Assembly (NCBI GenBank): GCA_905182105.1 | Contig: CAJJAR010000038.1 | Location: forward strand, 1-64,000 | Direction of reading: 5' to 3' | DNA length: 64,000 nucleotides | Source of the DNA: an uncultured Paracoccaceae bacterium | GTDB taxonomy: Bacteria; Pseudomonadota; Alphaproteobacteria; Rhodobacterales; Rhodobacteraceae | Shown here: piece after piece, positions 9,331-20,631 of the stretch | Layout: the number at the start of each line of letters is the position of its first letter | How positions within the stretch are numbered: position 1 is the stretch's first letter | Notes under the pieces: generated by a model | Databases searched by the model: none | Told to the model about the DNA's origin: nothing | What the model saw: the letters and a program-made list of their open reading frames with translations, nothing else | Program-made: the position numbers and the translations under genes

Positions 9331-9840
9331 TCAATAAATATAACGGATTTGATCAGTCCAGTGCCGCTCAACTCGTTTCAAAGATGATGTAATCGTTTCG
9401 AGCCCTTCGTGGCCAAGGGCACCGCAAATTTACAACCCGTCAGCGTGGCGTTCAAACATTTCTGTAACGACGCTGCGTACTTAGCGGCCTTGGTCTGTCA
9501 ATTTAACGCGAACTGAACGACGATCAATTTTGCATCTCTGGTGATGCATATAACCCGTTTCGACAAGTTTCTTCAGGTTATAGCTGAAGTTGCTGCTTTG
9601 ATAATAACCACGGTTTTTAAGCTCTCCCGCAGTCACTTCATTATCTCCGATGTTGAGCAACAACATGGCCTGAACTGCGTTAATCTCTAAAACGCCAGCC
9701 CGTTAAAATTCATCTTTGATGACGTCCAATAACAATCGGTGCAATCGTTCAACCAACGACAGCGCCTCTAAGCAACCGCCCATAAAGCCCTTATTTTGCG
9801 CCATGCTTATGGACTGGGCCATAGGGTCTTGAATGCTCAT
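9331..9840 (-). pseudogene. MarR-type winged-helix regulator with three in-frame TAA codons
   Basis: From ATG 9840 to TGA 9331 there are 170 codons in one uninterrupted frame apart from TAA at codon 46 (9703-9705), codon 120 (9481-9483) and codon 137 (9430-9432). The product is clearly a MarR-like winged helix: NAVQAMLLLNIGDNEVTAGE, then RGYYQSSNFSYNLKKLV as the recognition helix and RRSVRVKLTDQGR as the wing. It ends WTDQIRYIY, which I recall as the usual C-terminus of this Rhodobacteraceae/LdtR-like group. There is no frameshift. Each stop falls where related proteins appear to have a charged or polar residue, so single-base changes such as GAA or CAA to TAA are likely. Re-initiation could make only a fragment. 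Confidence 0.8.
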
Positions 9841-9915
9841 TTATGTCTCGGACTAAATCTGCTCTCTCACTGCAAACTGAGCCAAATTCACAAATAACGC
9901 GTTAAACTCAGAAGA

Positions 9916-10182
9916 TTAGGCCTTAATGCCCTGCATTTGCACGGAAATCTTAGCAATCATTTGTCTAAATCTTTCTGGCGCAGCAACCTGACCCGTCACC
10001 CATTGATAGAGATCTTGGTCATTTTCATCGAGCAATCGATCGTACAAAGTGATAGTCGTCTCATCCATCTTTACTAGATTTTCTGTGGCATACGCCGATA
10101 AAATAATGTCCATCTCTTTGATTCCGCGACGCATTGAACGCATAACAAGGCGCTTAATGCGGTGTTCTGGAAGCTCAGTCAT
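9916..10182 (-). CDS. sdhE: FAD assembly factor SdhE
   Basis: The 88-residue SdhE/Sdh5 family (DUF339) protein promotes covalent flavinylation of succinate dehydrogenase SdhA. The hallmark RGIKEMD, matching the RGxxE motif, lies in the first helix after RSMRRG, and the tail FRQMIAKI fits the family. It is cytoplasmic. Its start overlaps the stop of the upstream XRE regulator gene by 4 nt, so the two are translationally coupled; no sdh genes are in the window. Confidence 0.9.
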   Translation of the reverse strand: MTELPEHRIKRLVMRSMRRGIKEMDIILSAYATENLVKMDETTITLYDRLLDENDQDLYQWVTGQVAAPERFRQMIAKISVQMQGIKA

Positions 10183-10586
10183 TCACCATTCTCCGACATA
10201 ACAAGACGTAAACGTTTTTCCAAACGCGCCATTTGTTCCGCGCGCGCAACCATATCTGCGCGCAGTTCACGTAGCTCGTTCAGAATTGCCCGCATATCAG
10301 GTGTTACTTCACCCGTATCAGGCGGTGAGTCCATGCCTTCACCTTTGCCGTTGATCAGCCACATCATCGAAACATTTAATAAGCCTGCCATCATAGACAA
10401 ACGGTTCGCACGCGGTTCAGACAAATCGTCTTCCCAATTGCGCACGGTGCTTGTGCGAACACCCAATCGACGCGCAAGATCCTTTTGGGTCAGACCAGAT
10501 TGCTCACGTGCTGCAGATACGCGATCCCCAAAGGTTGCAGCATCCTGACTGTACCAATCAGATGTTTCATCTTGTGGGTTCGACAT
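10179..10586 (-). CDS. XRE-family helix-turn-helix protein
   Basis: The 135-residue protein starts at MSNPQDETSD, with AAAGGA 8 nt upstream; the 65 additional upstream codons overlap the aspC start on the other strand and are not protein-like. A HTH_3 domain spans about residues 20-75 (SGLTQKDLARRLGVRTSTVRN). The remainder is a charged helix rich in Arg and Glu (RELRADMVARAEQMARLEKR) that could form a coiled coil. It overlaps sdhE by 4 nt and is divergent from aspC, leaving 102 nt. The target is unknown; autoregulation or control of aspC are the simplest guesses. Confidence 0.82.
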   Translation of the reverse strand: MSNPQDETSDWYSQDAATFGDRVSAAREQSGLTQKDLARRLGVRTSTVRNWEDDLSEPRANRLSMMAGLLNVSMMWLINGKGEGMDSPPDTGEVTPDMRAILNELRELRADMVARAEQMARLEKRLRLVMSENGE

Positions 10587-10667
10587 ATTGATATCCTTTA
10601 TCGGGAACATTTCCCGTGAATGCAGCTTGATCGGTTTGATTAGCACGCCTATTGAAGTCTTATTTAA

Positions 10668-11891
<1,224 letters not shown>

Positions 11892-11903
11892 CAGGGAAGA
11901 AGC

Positions 11904-12195
11904 ATGTCTGGTGAATTGCCCAGCTACTATTTCTGCGTTCGTTAAAACGGAGCCGCTGTGTTCTGTGTCGACACGGAAAATCGCCAGCGGCGCATTGAGA
12001 TGGATCAAATTACCATCATCGACATGCGCAACGGGGAAATCAAACCACATGGCGAGCGCAGATTATCTGAATCTCACAACGCAGTGGGTTCAATAAAAGT
12101 CGTCTGCTGATCAGCTAGACTCTTTCACGAACGCTTTACTTCTCGCAATGCATGATTTGGGCAGCACTTTGGTCCGTAAAAAGCAGATCGTTTGA
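11904..12195 (+). pseudogene. Remnant of a conserved Rhodobacteraceae gene
   Basis: One frame from ATG 11904 reads MSGELPSYYFCVR, then TAA, then continues NGAAVFCVDTENRQRR and DMRNGEIKPHGER. A second frame picks up at about 12058 with ADYLNLTTQWVQ, then TAA, then KSSADQLDSFTNALLLAMHD and LVRKKQIV before TGA at 12193. From memory, both parts resemble one conserved hypothetical family in which a further segment joins them. An internal deletion with a frame change plus two in-frame TAA codons would explain this. The function is unknown. Nothing else is seen in 11892-12215. Confidence 0.55.
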
Positions 12196-12215
12196 TGACG
12201 GGCTAAGGTTTCCGC

Positions 12216-13589
12216 TTAGTTAACCTGAGACACAGTTCCAACACGACCAAGGAGAACCGACCAAAAGCGCACACTGAGCAATACAGCAGCACTGGCAAGT
12301 CCCACAACCAATCCCATCCAAACGCCTACCCCCTCATATCCCAGCACAAAGCCAAAGATATATGCACATGGCATGCCAATCACCCAATAGCTAAATGCAG
12401 CCATATACATAGGCACGGTTGTATCCTGGACGCCGCGCAAGAGCCCAAGTGCGATTACTTGCACCCCATCCACCAGCTGAAACAACGCAGCCATTGCCAA
12501 TAAAACAACGCCAATGGCAACAATCTGATCCCGTGCGGGCTCGCCAGACTGTAAGAAAACAAGAACCAGCGGTTCAGGCCAAAGTAAGAACCCAATGCTT
12601 GTCAGCAATGCGGCAACCAAGGACATACCAAAGACGACATATGCCCCTTTTGCCAGATGGTTCCGATCACCGCGCCCAAAGGCATTGCCTGCACGAATAG
12701 TGGCCACATTGCTGATCCCAAGATGCAGCATAAACGTTATACTCGCGCATTGAAGCGCAATGCCATGTGCCGCTAAAGGAATAGTACCAAACCAGCCCAT
12801 CATCACAGCTGTTGCTGCGAACAAGCCGGTCTCAGAAAGCCCAGTGAACCCGATAGGCACACCCAAGCGAAACACACGTGCCATCATTTCCCAGTCAGCC
12901 CGCCAAAACCGGACGAACAATTGGTGTTGCGGGAAGATAAAAGCTGCGTAAGAAACGACGCCGATCATTCCGACCGTGTGCGTCAAAAGTGATGCTACGG
13001 CAGCCCCCTGGATGCCCATTTCAGGTGCGCCCCATTTGCCGAAGATCAAAGCATAGTTAATCAAACCGTTGCAAACCGTTGCAAGTACAGCAATCCAGAA
13101 CACAACTTGTGTGCGTTCAAGCGCCGACAAATAACTTTTAATGACCATTGCGATCAACCAAGGGAACATCCCATATCCAGTTATGCGCAAATACCGTTGT
13201 CCATCCGCAGCTACTGATGGTTCTTGCCCCATCAACAAAAACAGCGCTTCGGACCAAAACATAAATGGCATGATGACAATGGCATAAGCAATTGACAGCC
13301 ACAGCCCCATCCGTGCCACGCGCCGAATGCTGATTTCGTCTTCTTCGGCGTCAAAAGTTGCCACCATTGGCATGACGGCAAAAGCGAACCCTGCCCCCAT
13401 AATGAAAAGAACGAAGAAGTAGCTGGCGGCTAATGTTACCGCGGCAAGCGCATCAACACCGTACCACCCCAACATGACAGTATCTGTCACGCCAATCGTG
13501 ATCTGTGCTAAGTGTCCACCGACCAATGGCAAGCCAAGGGTAGCGACTGCTTTCGCGTGAGCGGGATATGACATGATTTTTGAGCGCAT
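12216..13589 (-). CDS. MATE family efflux transporter
   Basis: The 457-residue inner-membrane protein has about 12 hydrophobic helices in two homologous halves, as in NorM-type multidrug or toxin extruders driven by Na+ or H+. The N-terminal LGLPLVGGHLAQ and ITIGVTDTVMLGWYG segments are characteristic, and the second half repeats the pattern near RLGVPIGFTGLSETGLF. I chose the start MRSKIMSYPAHAK because GAGG lies 8 nt upstream; MSYPAHAK (13574) is the alternative. The open frame extends 64 codons further with a Cys-rich, non-family sequence. The substrate is unknown. Confidence 0.9.
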   Translation of the reverse strand: MRSKIMSYPAHAKAVATLGLPLVGGHLAQITIGVTDTVMLGWYGVDALAAVTLAASYFFVLFIMGAGFAFAVMPMVATFDAEEDEISIRRVARMGLWLSIAYAIVIMPFMFWSEALFLLMGQEPSVAADGQRYLRITGYGMFPWLIAMVIKSYLSALERTQVVFWIAVLATVCNGLINYALIFGKWGAPEMGIQGAAVASLLTHTVGMIGVVSYAAFIFPQHQLFVRFWRADWEMMARVFRLGVPIGFTGLSETGLFAATAVMMGWFGTIPLAAHGIALQCASITFMLHLGISNVATIRAGNAFGRGDRNHLAKGAYVVFGMSLVAALLTSIGFLLWPEPLVLVFLQSGEPARDQIVAIGVVLLAMAALFQLVDGVQVIALGLLRGVQDTTVPMYMAAFSYWVIGMPCAYIFGFVLGYEGVGVWMGLVVGLASAAVLLSVRFWSVLLGRVGTVSQVN

Positions 13590-13669
13590 GCAGCAAGCCT
13601 CAACTAGACATGCTGACAAGGCAATCCAGAAACGTGTACCCAGACAATTATTATCCTGAAGTCGGCCGC

Positions 13670-14281
13670 TTACTCCGCAACAGCACGCGCCTTTGGTTTG
13701 ATGTACCAATACCACACACGGTAGGCCTCTAGCAGAGCCAAAGGCAGGAAGTGCACGATTGCAGACATTGGGTGTTCCCAATTATGCAGGGCCGCCCAAT
13801 GCAACAAGGTCAGAACCGCAGCGCCATAGGTCCAACGTTGCAAGGTTTTCCACCACGGCCCCATAATTCGAACAAAATAATCGGTCGATTTAGCGGCTAA
13901 CGGCACAAAAATTAAGAATGCAATCCACCCAGACCAAATATAAAAGTGCGAGATTTCACTAATAACGCCCGACATTGATCCCTTATCAATCACATAAAAC
14001 AAGGTATGAAGCGCCGCATAGCCAAAGGAAGCGATCCCCAAGTAACGGCAATTTTTCTTAAGCCACATTGGGCCAAGCCATCTGCGGAGCAACATCGCCA
14101 ACGGGGTCGCCATCATTGCGAAAATTAGGATGCGCGCTGAAAACTCCCCAGTTGGGTGTACCAATTCACGGAATATGCGTAGATCATCAGATGCAAGGGC
14201 GGCCCCAAACATCAATCCACCCGGCAAAGCGAAGAGAGCCCACACCCCATATGGGTTTAAAAATGAAAGACGTGAAAGCAT
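13670..14281 (-). CDS. Ferric reductase-like transmembrane protein (MsrQ/YedZ-like)
   Basis: The protein of about 203 residues has roughly six hydrophobic helices and His residues in membrane segments (AALHTLFYVIDKG and LLHWAALHNWEH) placed like the haem ligands of the ferric reductase-like domain. MsrQ partners MsrP to repair oxidised periplasmic methionine, taking electrons through haem b. No msrP gene is in the window, so the electron acceptor is unclear. The start at MLSRL is favoured by GAGG 7 nt upstream; an ATG four codons earlier lacks such a site. It is divergent from the following hydrolase. Confidence 0.78.
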   Translation of the reverse strand: MLSRLSFLNPYGVWALFALPGGLMFGAALASDDLRIFRELVHPTGEFSARILIFAMMATPLAMLLRRWLGPMWLKKNCRYLGIASFGYAALHTLFYVIDKGSMSGVISEISHFYIWSGWIAFLIFVPLAAKSTDYFVRIMGPWWKTLQRWTYGAAVLTLLHWAALHNWEHPMSAIVHFLPLALLEAYRVWYWYIKPKARAVAE

Positions 14282-14433
14282 GTTGGACCTCATATTTTTT
14301 CTATGTTCTTATTAAAACGAAGAACATCAGCGTTTCCGCCGAAAAAACCAAAACAGTTTCAATCATGCTGCGCGCAATAGAGCGCAAACCCAAAGTCAAA
14401 GTACTTCGCCACCCAAGTCGGGAAAAACCAACT

Positions 14434-15336
14434 ATGCAAACACATTCGCTTTCTCTCAACGGCCACGATTTCTTTGTGCGTTCTTGGGGGCAGCCACATC
14501 TTCCCAAATTGATACTGCTGCATGGCTTTCCTGAATACTCTGGCGCGTGGGATGATCTGGCACCTGAATTATCTGGAATGTTTCACTGCATTGCACCCGA
14601 CCAACGTGGCTATGGCCAAAGTTGGGCACCCTCTGATGTGGGCGAGTACACGTTGTCAAAACTGGTCAGCGACATCGTCGCCTTGATCAACACCGATCTA
14701 GTGGGAGGCGGCCAAGTCGCCGTTATGGGCCATGATTGGGGTGCCAGCGTGGCCTACGGAATTGCCATGTTCCATCCCGAGCATGTGAACCGTCTTATCA
14801 TTGCTAATGGCGTGCACCCAGTTCCGTTCCAAAGGGAGTTAGCCAAGGGCAGTGCTCAATCCGAAGCGTCCCAATACATCAACTTCATCAAATCCAACAC
14901 ATCCCCTGAAGCATTGGCCGCAGATGACTTCGCCAAAATGACCCGTCTTTTTTCAGCCAAGATGGATACCAGATGGCTGATTGGCGAACGGCTAGAGGCT
15001 TACAAGACCGAATGGGGTCGCGAAGGTCGCTTGCGTGGCATGACAAATTGGTACCGCGCTTCGCCCTTGAAGGTTGCAGATGTGGGTGTCCCCATTGACG
15101 TTTTACCAGCCTTGCCCTTGGAAAAGCTAAAGGTACACTGTGACCACCTGCTCATCTGGGGAATGAACGATACGGCATTGTTGCCACAAACAACCCAAGA
15201 GTTGGAAGACCACTGCGCCCAACTAAAGCGCGTCGAAATTGAAGACGCCGATCATTGGATTCTCCACCAAAAACCGGTCGAGGTGGCAGATACCATTATC
15301 GATTGGGTTATTGGGGATGACTTTTACATCCCCTAG
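14434..15336 (+). CDS. Alpha/beta hydrolase of the epoxide hydrolase/haloalkane dehalogenase type
   Basis: The 300-residue protein has the HGFPEYSGAW oxyanion motif, an Asp nucleophile in GHDWGASVAYG, and a C-terminal DADHWILHQKP catalytic His. Aspartate rather than serine at the nucleophile separates this subgroup (epoxide hydrolases, dehalogenases) from esterases. It most resembles soluble epoxide hydrolases, but dehalogenase activity cannot be excluded. I start at MQTHSLSLNG, although a long open frame runs back to 14068 across the divergent gene. The ribosome binding site is weak. Confidence 0.82.
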   Translation: MQTHSLSLNGHDFFVRSWGQPHLPKLILLHGFPEYSGAWDDLAPELSGMFHCIAPDQRGYGQSWAPSDVGEYTLSKLVSDIVALINTDLVGGGQVAVMGHDWGASVAYGIAMFHPEHVNRLIIANGVHPVPFQRELAKGSAQSEASQYINFIKSNTSPEALAADDFAKMTRLFSAKMDTRWLIGERLEAYKTEWGREGRLRGMTNWYRASPLKVADVGVPIDVLPALPLEKLKVHCDHLLIWGMNDTALLPQTTQELEDHCAQLKRVEIEDADHWILHQKPVEVADTIIDWVIGDDFYIP

Positions 15337-15423
15337 TCCACCCACAATCGCGAGCGATGAAGATAGACAGAGCGGCAGTGCGCGCATAGGGTTTTCCAAC
15401 ACTGGGAATCAAAGGGCAGCAAT

Positions 15424-15819
15424 ATGAGCACTGCATCAAAAGCATCAAGAATTGCGTTTTGGACTATCGGGATCATCGCCCTTCTTTGGAACGCAATGGG
15501 CTGCATCAATTTCGTGCAACAACTAAGTCCTGCTGGGATCGCGACTTTACCACCAGAATATCAAAGCTACGTCGAATCGCGTCCAACATACGCGTTCATA
15601 GCATTTGGGGTATCAGTCATTGCAGGCCTAATAGGTGCCATCTTTATGTTGATGTGCCGTGGTGAGGCCACAGCACTGTTCTTGGCATCTGGCCTCGGCG
15701 CGTTCATTGCCACTATCCCTGCACTTAACGCCGGCATCCCATCCATCGTCTTAGGCAGCGCAATGTCAATCGTATTGGCAGCCATCTTTGCACTATACGC
15801 AGCCCGCACAAGCAGCTAA
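15424..15819 (+). CDS. Small integral membrane protein
   Basis: The 131-residue hydrophobic protein has four predicted membrane helices (around IGIIALLWNAMG, YAFIAFGVSVIAGLIGAIF, ALFLASGLGAFIATIPAL and AMSIVLAAIFALYAA). The first loop, PPEYQSYVESRP, is the only sizeable soluble part. I recognise it as a common type of uncharacterised small membrane protein but can assign no function. It sits 87 nt after the hydrolase on the same strand and 113 nt before parE. Confidence 0.7.
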   Translation: MSTASKASRIAFWTIGIIALLWNAMGCINFVQQLSPAGIATLPPEYQSYVESRPTYAFIAFGVSVIAGLIGAIFMLMCRGEATALFLASGLGAFIATIPALNAGIPSIVLGSAMSIVLAAIFALYAARTSS

Positions 15820-15932
15820 CCAACCCACCACAATTAATCTGTGACTTTGGAACAATGAAGCAACGATGGCGTCTTTCCCAAACTGTCATGCTCTGACATA
15901 CTGCTGCTCAATCAAAATCAATAACTCCGAGC

Positions 15933-17900
<1,968 letters not shown>

Positions 17901-17977
17901 GTTAATAAACCCCTAATTACCAAATGCAGCAGAAAAGCTACAAATAACAAGACAAAACCTAGGCAGGCGAAAACTTG

Positions 17978-18190
17978 TTAAAACAAACTACAATTCAATG
18001 CAGTTGGATTATCAAATACTGAAACGAAGCGACTCTGCGAATTAGACATGGTCTTGCCGTTGTAACTTATTTCTTTTTTGGAACTTTTCTCCGCGATTTC
18101 GATAAGATTCACCATTCCACCAAGTGCAAGAATACCAAGGCATAAAGAAACAACAAAAGTTGCCGTAACAATTACGATCAAAGCGAACAC
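17978..18190 (-). CDS. Hypothetical small membrane protein
   Basis: The 70-residue frame starts with GTG and opens with a strong hydrophobic segment (VTATFVVSLCLGILALGGMV), followed by a short polar tail. I do not recognise it, and there is no convincing ribosome binding site. It lies in an AT-rich stretch after parE whose base composition differs from its neighbours. It may be a small inner-membrane peptide or a chance frame. Confidence 0.3.
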   Translation of the reverse strand: MFALIVIVTATFVVSLCLGILALGGMVNLIEIAEKSSKKEISYNGKTMSNSQSRFVSVFDNPTALNCSLF

Positions 18191-18373
18191 GAAAGAATTT
18201 GCCTCGTTTTAGAAAATGGAACCAGCAAAAGCCCCAATTCCGAAAATCTAAGCACTTGCAACAGTTATCAACTGCTTAGATATCTCGATTACTTCATCAA
18301 ATCGTTTCAAAATCATACCAGTTTGCACCATGAAAACATACAATTCACACTATTGCCTATTTATCGTTGGCTT

Positions 18374-18619
18374 TCAGAAAGATTGACGCGATTGCCAGCA
18401 AATGAGCTTAGATTTTCTCATCACGGCAAAGATATTTTCTTCGGCTACTATTACAGCACGATCACGATTAGCTTCAGAAATGTACCTCGCATCAATATGC
18501 CGAACAGCCCTTTCAAGAAAAAGCTCCACAACTTCATTAGTAACCGCCAGACCACGCACATTGGCCGCTTGAGTAAAAGCGTTTCTCAATCTTTGTCTAC
18601 TCTGCTCTGGAGTCGCCAT
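18374..18619 (-). CDS. Hypothetical protein, orphan
   Basis: The 81-residue frame begins MATPEQSRQRLRNAFTQAAN. It is preceded by AAGGAAA about 8 nt before the ATG, the best translation signal in this part of the window. The first 60 residues are helix-forming and charged, without membrane segments; the end (SKLICWQSRQSF) looks less natural and may reflect decay. I recognise no family. It lies in AT-rich DNA with no operon partner, so it may be an acquired or lineage-specific gene. Apart from this gene and 17978-18190, I see nothing coding in 17901-18700. Confidence 0.45.
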   Translation of the reverse strand: MATPEQSRQRLRNAFTQAANVRGLAVTNEVVELFLERAVRHIDARYISEANRDRAVIVAEENIFAVMRKSKLICWQSRQSF

Positions 18620-18730
18620 CTATAAATTTCCTTGCATCGAACATATCGCTTGAGTTGTTTTTGAAAAATATTGATAAAACAAATACTTAAGTATCAATCA
18701 CGTTTAACAATAAGCATTCACAAGCCCCAC

Positions 18731-18862
18731 ACCGCGGGCCGTAGGCCGTTTTACAAACTGCCCAGTGGACAGTTTCAGGCCGAAGAAGGCGATAGCCTCG
18801 GGGGTGCCAAAGACGCCCCTGCCAATGGGGGCGGTCGGGGGCGGCGAAAACGCGGGGCGTTT
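18731..18862. other. GC-rich island of short inverted repeats
   Basis: Composition changes abruptly from AT-rich to GC-rich here. Four clear inverted repeats occur: GGCC-gta-GGCC (18737-18747), AAACTG/CAGTTT (18755-18760 and 18770-18775, with an inner CCA/TGG pair making a 21 bp near-palindrome), AGGC-gata-GCCT (18787-18798), and AAACGC-ggg-GCGTTT (18848-18862). Frames are open on both strands, but this is expected for GC-rich DNA. It could be a structured RNA, a dispersed repeat or a decayed coding tail. Confidence 0.5.
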
Positions 18863-18913
18863 CCACGAAGTACCAAAACCCGTAGGGCAGGGCCACCCGC
18901 CAACCCTGAATTC

Positions 18914-19025
18914 AACGGCACGCGGTCATACAGCTCAACCATCTGGTCATTGATCAAACGCGCGCAGCCATTGGACTCTTCACCTGTTCCCAACTGATCG
19001 CTTGCGCAGTTCCAACAATATCGTA
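18914..19025 (-). pseudogene. L,D-transpeptidase (YkuD) C-terminal remnant
   Basis: One minus-strand frame reads YDIVGTAQ near 19025, resembling the YxIHGT motif of YkuD domains. The adjacent frame then reads SNGCARLINDQMVELYDRVP at about 18976-18915, which closely fits the catalytic S-x-GC-x-R motif and following helix of L,D-transpeptidases. The catalytic Cys is present, but the two parts lie in different frames and no N-terminal domain precedes them. This is a degraded fragment of a peptidoglycan cross-linking enzyme. Confidence 0.6.
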
Positions 19026-19135
19026 ACATTACGAACTAAGGGACGGCACGCGCAATTCCCTTAACATGATGTGGTCCTCTAATCTGGCGCTCAGTCAAAT
19101 TATGCCTATGGACTGGTTCCAAAAAGGAGGTCGCG

Positions 19136-19570
19136 ATGACACAGTACGCTCTGACGATGTTGCTGGCTGGGATCGGCATTCCATTGCTTGCCGGCCTGAA
19201 CGCAGCACTTGGCAAGTATATCGGGTCGCCCGCTACTGCTGCCGTTATCCTGTTCCTTGTGGCGCTCAGCATCAGTCTTGTCGTTATGGTCGCAACGGGA
19301 ACCGAAGGGTTCAACCGATTGCTGTCCGCCCCCAAACACCTGTTTTTAGCGGGCGCATTCGTTGCGTTTTATGTGCTGACGGTAACCTACATCGCCCCAC
19401 ATTTTGGGGTCGGAAACGCCGTCTTCTTCGTCTTACTTGGGCAGTTGATTAGCGCGGCTGCCATCGACCACTTTGGCCTTTTCGGCGCGCAGGTTTCACC
19501 TCTTGGGTTGGCGCGCGCTTCAGGCATCGCCTTGATGGCTGCGGGTGTTTGGCTGACCCAACTCGCTTAG
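19136..19570 (+). CDS. DMT superfamily small carrier (YdcZ/DUF606 family)
   Basis: The 144-residue inner-membrane protein has about five hydrophobic helices and corresponds to one half of a drug/metabolite transporter. GIPLLAGLNAALGKYIGSP and the later HFGVGNAVFFVLLGQLISAA with DHFGLFG are characteristic of the YdcZ family. Such half-size proteins are expected to work as homo-oligomers or with a partner. The substrate is unknown. A strong AAGGAGG site precedes the ATG. Confidence 0.85.
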   Translation: MTQYALTMLLAGIGIPLLAGLNAALGKYIGSPATAAVILFLVALSISLVVMVATGTEGFNRLLSAPKHLFLAGAFVAFYVLTVTYIAPHFGVGNAVFFVLLGQLISAAAIDHFGLFGAQVSPLGLARASGIALMAAGVWLTQLA

Positions 19571-19590
19571 CTCAGCCATTTTTGCGTAAC

Positions 19591-20580
19591 TTAGGACGCG
19601 TCCAAGCCTGACAGTTTCATCGCCTGAGCCCAGACTGCGTCTGGGACGTCAACGGGATCGCTCTCAATACGCCCTTGGCCCGGCATACGTGCGCCTTCGT
19701 CTTCGCTGATTGCTTCAGCGATACTGGCCAATCGGTCCGCAAATCCGTCAGACACACTAGGATCGATGATCATATAATATTGACCCAAGTCGTGGTGTGG
19801 CCCTTCAGGTGCCTTCAGTGGTTTCACGTCTTGGCTAAGGGTAGACCCAGTCATACCAGCAGCCAAAATTTCAGCCATCAGGCCCAGGCCCCAGCCTTTG
19901 TATCCGCCCATCGAAACCAGCGACCCGGTCAATGCGGCTTCTGGATCCGTCGTTGGATTGCCGTCGATATCCACGGCCCACCCTTCAGGAATTGAGGTGC
20001 CAGCTGCCTTAGCCATAGTAATTTTGCCCAATGCAACGGTTGTCGTGGATTGGTCAAACTGCATCGCCAATCCACCCTGCCCGTCAGGCACAGAAAACGC
20101 GATTGGGTTTGTACCGATGACTCGCGTCTTACCGCCTGGGGGGGCAACGATAGGTGATGCGTTCGTCAGGCCCAAACAAATGAACCCGGCACGTGCAACC
20201 TGTTCGGTGAAATACCCCAAGGACGTACAGGTGTGCGCATGACCAATGGCCAGCGTCGCAGTCCCAAACTGACGTGCAGCATCCAGCGCAGGTACAAGGC
20301 CATAAGCAAACGCAGGTTGTGCAAAGCCAAATTGCGCATCCACAAGAATTGCTGCTGGACGCGGGGCGGAAACCACAGGAGATACGTTCCCCTTAACACG
20401 GCCAGTGCGCAATTGCTGACAATAGCTTTCTAGATAGTACAGCCCACAAATGCGGTTGCCATGCGCCTCAGCTTTGCGCACTGCACGCGCAACCTCCGCC
20501 GCAGGGAATGCGTCTGCGCCATGTTCAAGCAGCGCCGCTAAAACAACACGTTCAATTTCATCTAGGGTGACATGTGGCAT
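19591..20580 (-). CDS. Ldh2-family NAD(P)H-dependent oxidoreductase (malate/lactate dehydrogenase-like)
   Basis: The 329-residue protein of the malate/L-lactate dehydrogenase family lacks a Rossmann fold. Members include sulfolactate, ureidoglycolate and piperideine-2-carboxylate reductases. The conserved GHAHTCTSLGYFTEQVARAG region corresponds to the family's catalytic His segment, and the GTNPIAFSVP and GGYKGWGLGLM motifs are intact. It starts after GGAGA with good spacing. There is no substrate-informative neighbour, so only the family is assigned. Confidence 0.85.
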   Translation of the reverse strand: MPHVTLDEIERVVLAALLEHGADAFPAAEVARAVRKAEAHGNRICGLYYLESYCQQLRTGRVKGNVSPVVSAPRPAAILVDAQFGFAQPAFAYGLVPALDAARQFGTATLAIGHAHTCTSLGYFTEQVARAGFICLGLTNASPIVAPPGGKTRVIGTNPIAFSVPDGQGGLAMQFDQSTTTVALGKITMAKAAGTSIPEGWAVDIDGNPTTDPEAALTGSLVSMGGYKGWGLGLMAEILAAGMTGSTLSQDVKPLKAPEGPHHDLGQYYMIIDPSVSDGFADRLASIAEAISEDEGARMPGQGRIESDPVDVPDAVWAQAMKLSGLDAS

Positions 20581-20631
20581 CGCGCATTCTCCATGAGTGT
20601 TTCGGTCTTTGAGTCCAAATTAAATATGAGG

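Noticed and set aside
18671-18997. Open frames through the GC-rich island on both strands
   Set aside because: All frames are open because of base composition, and none has a start signal or stable similarity I can name.
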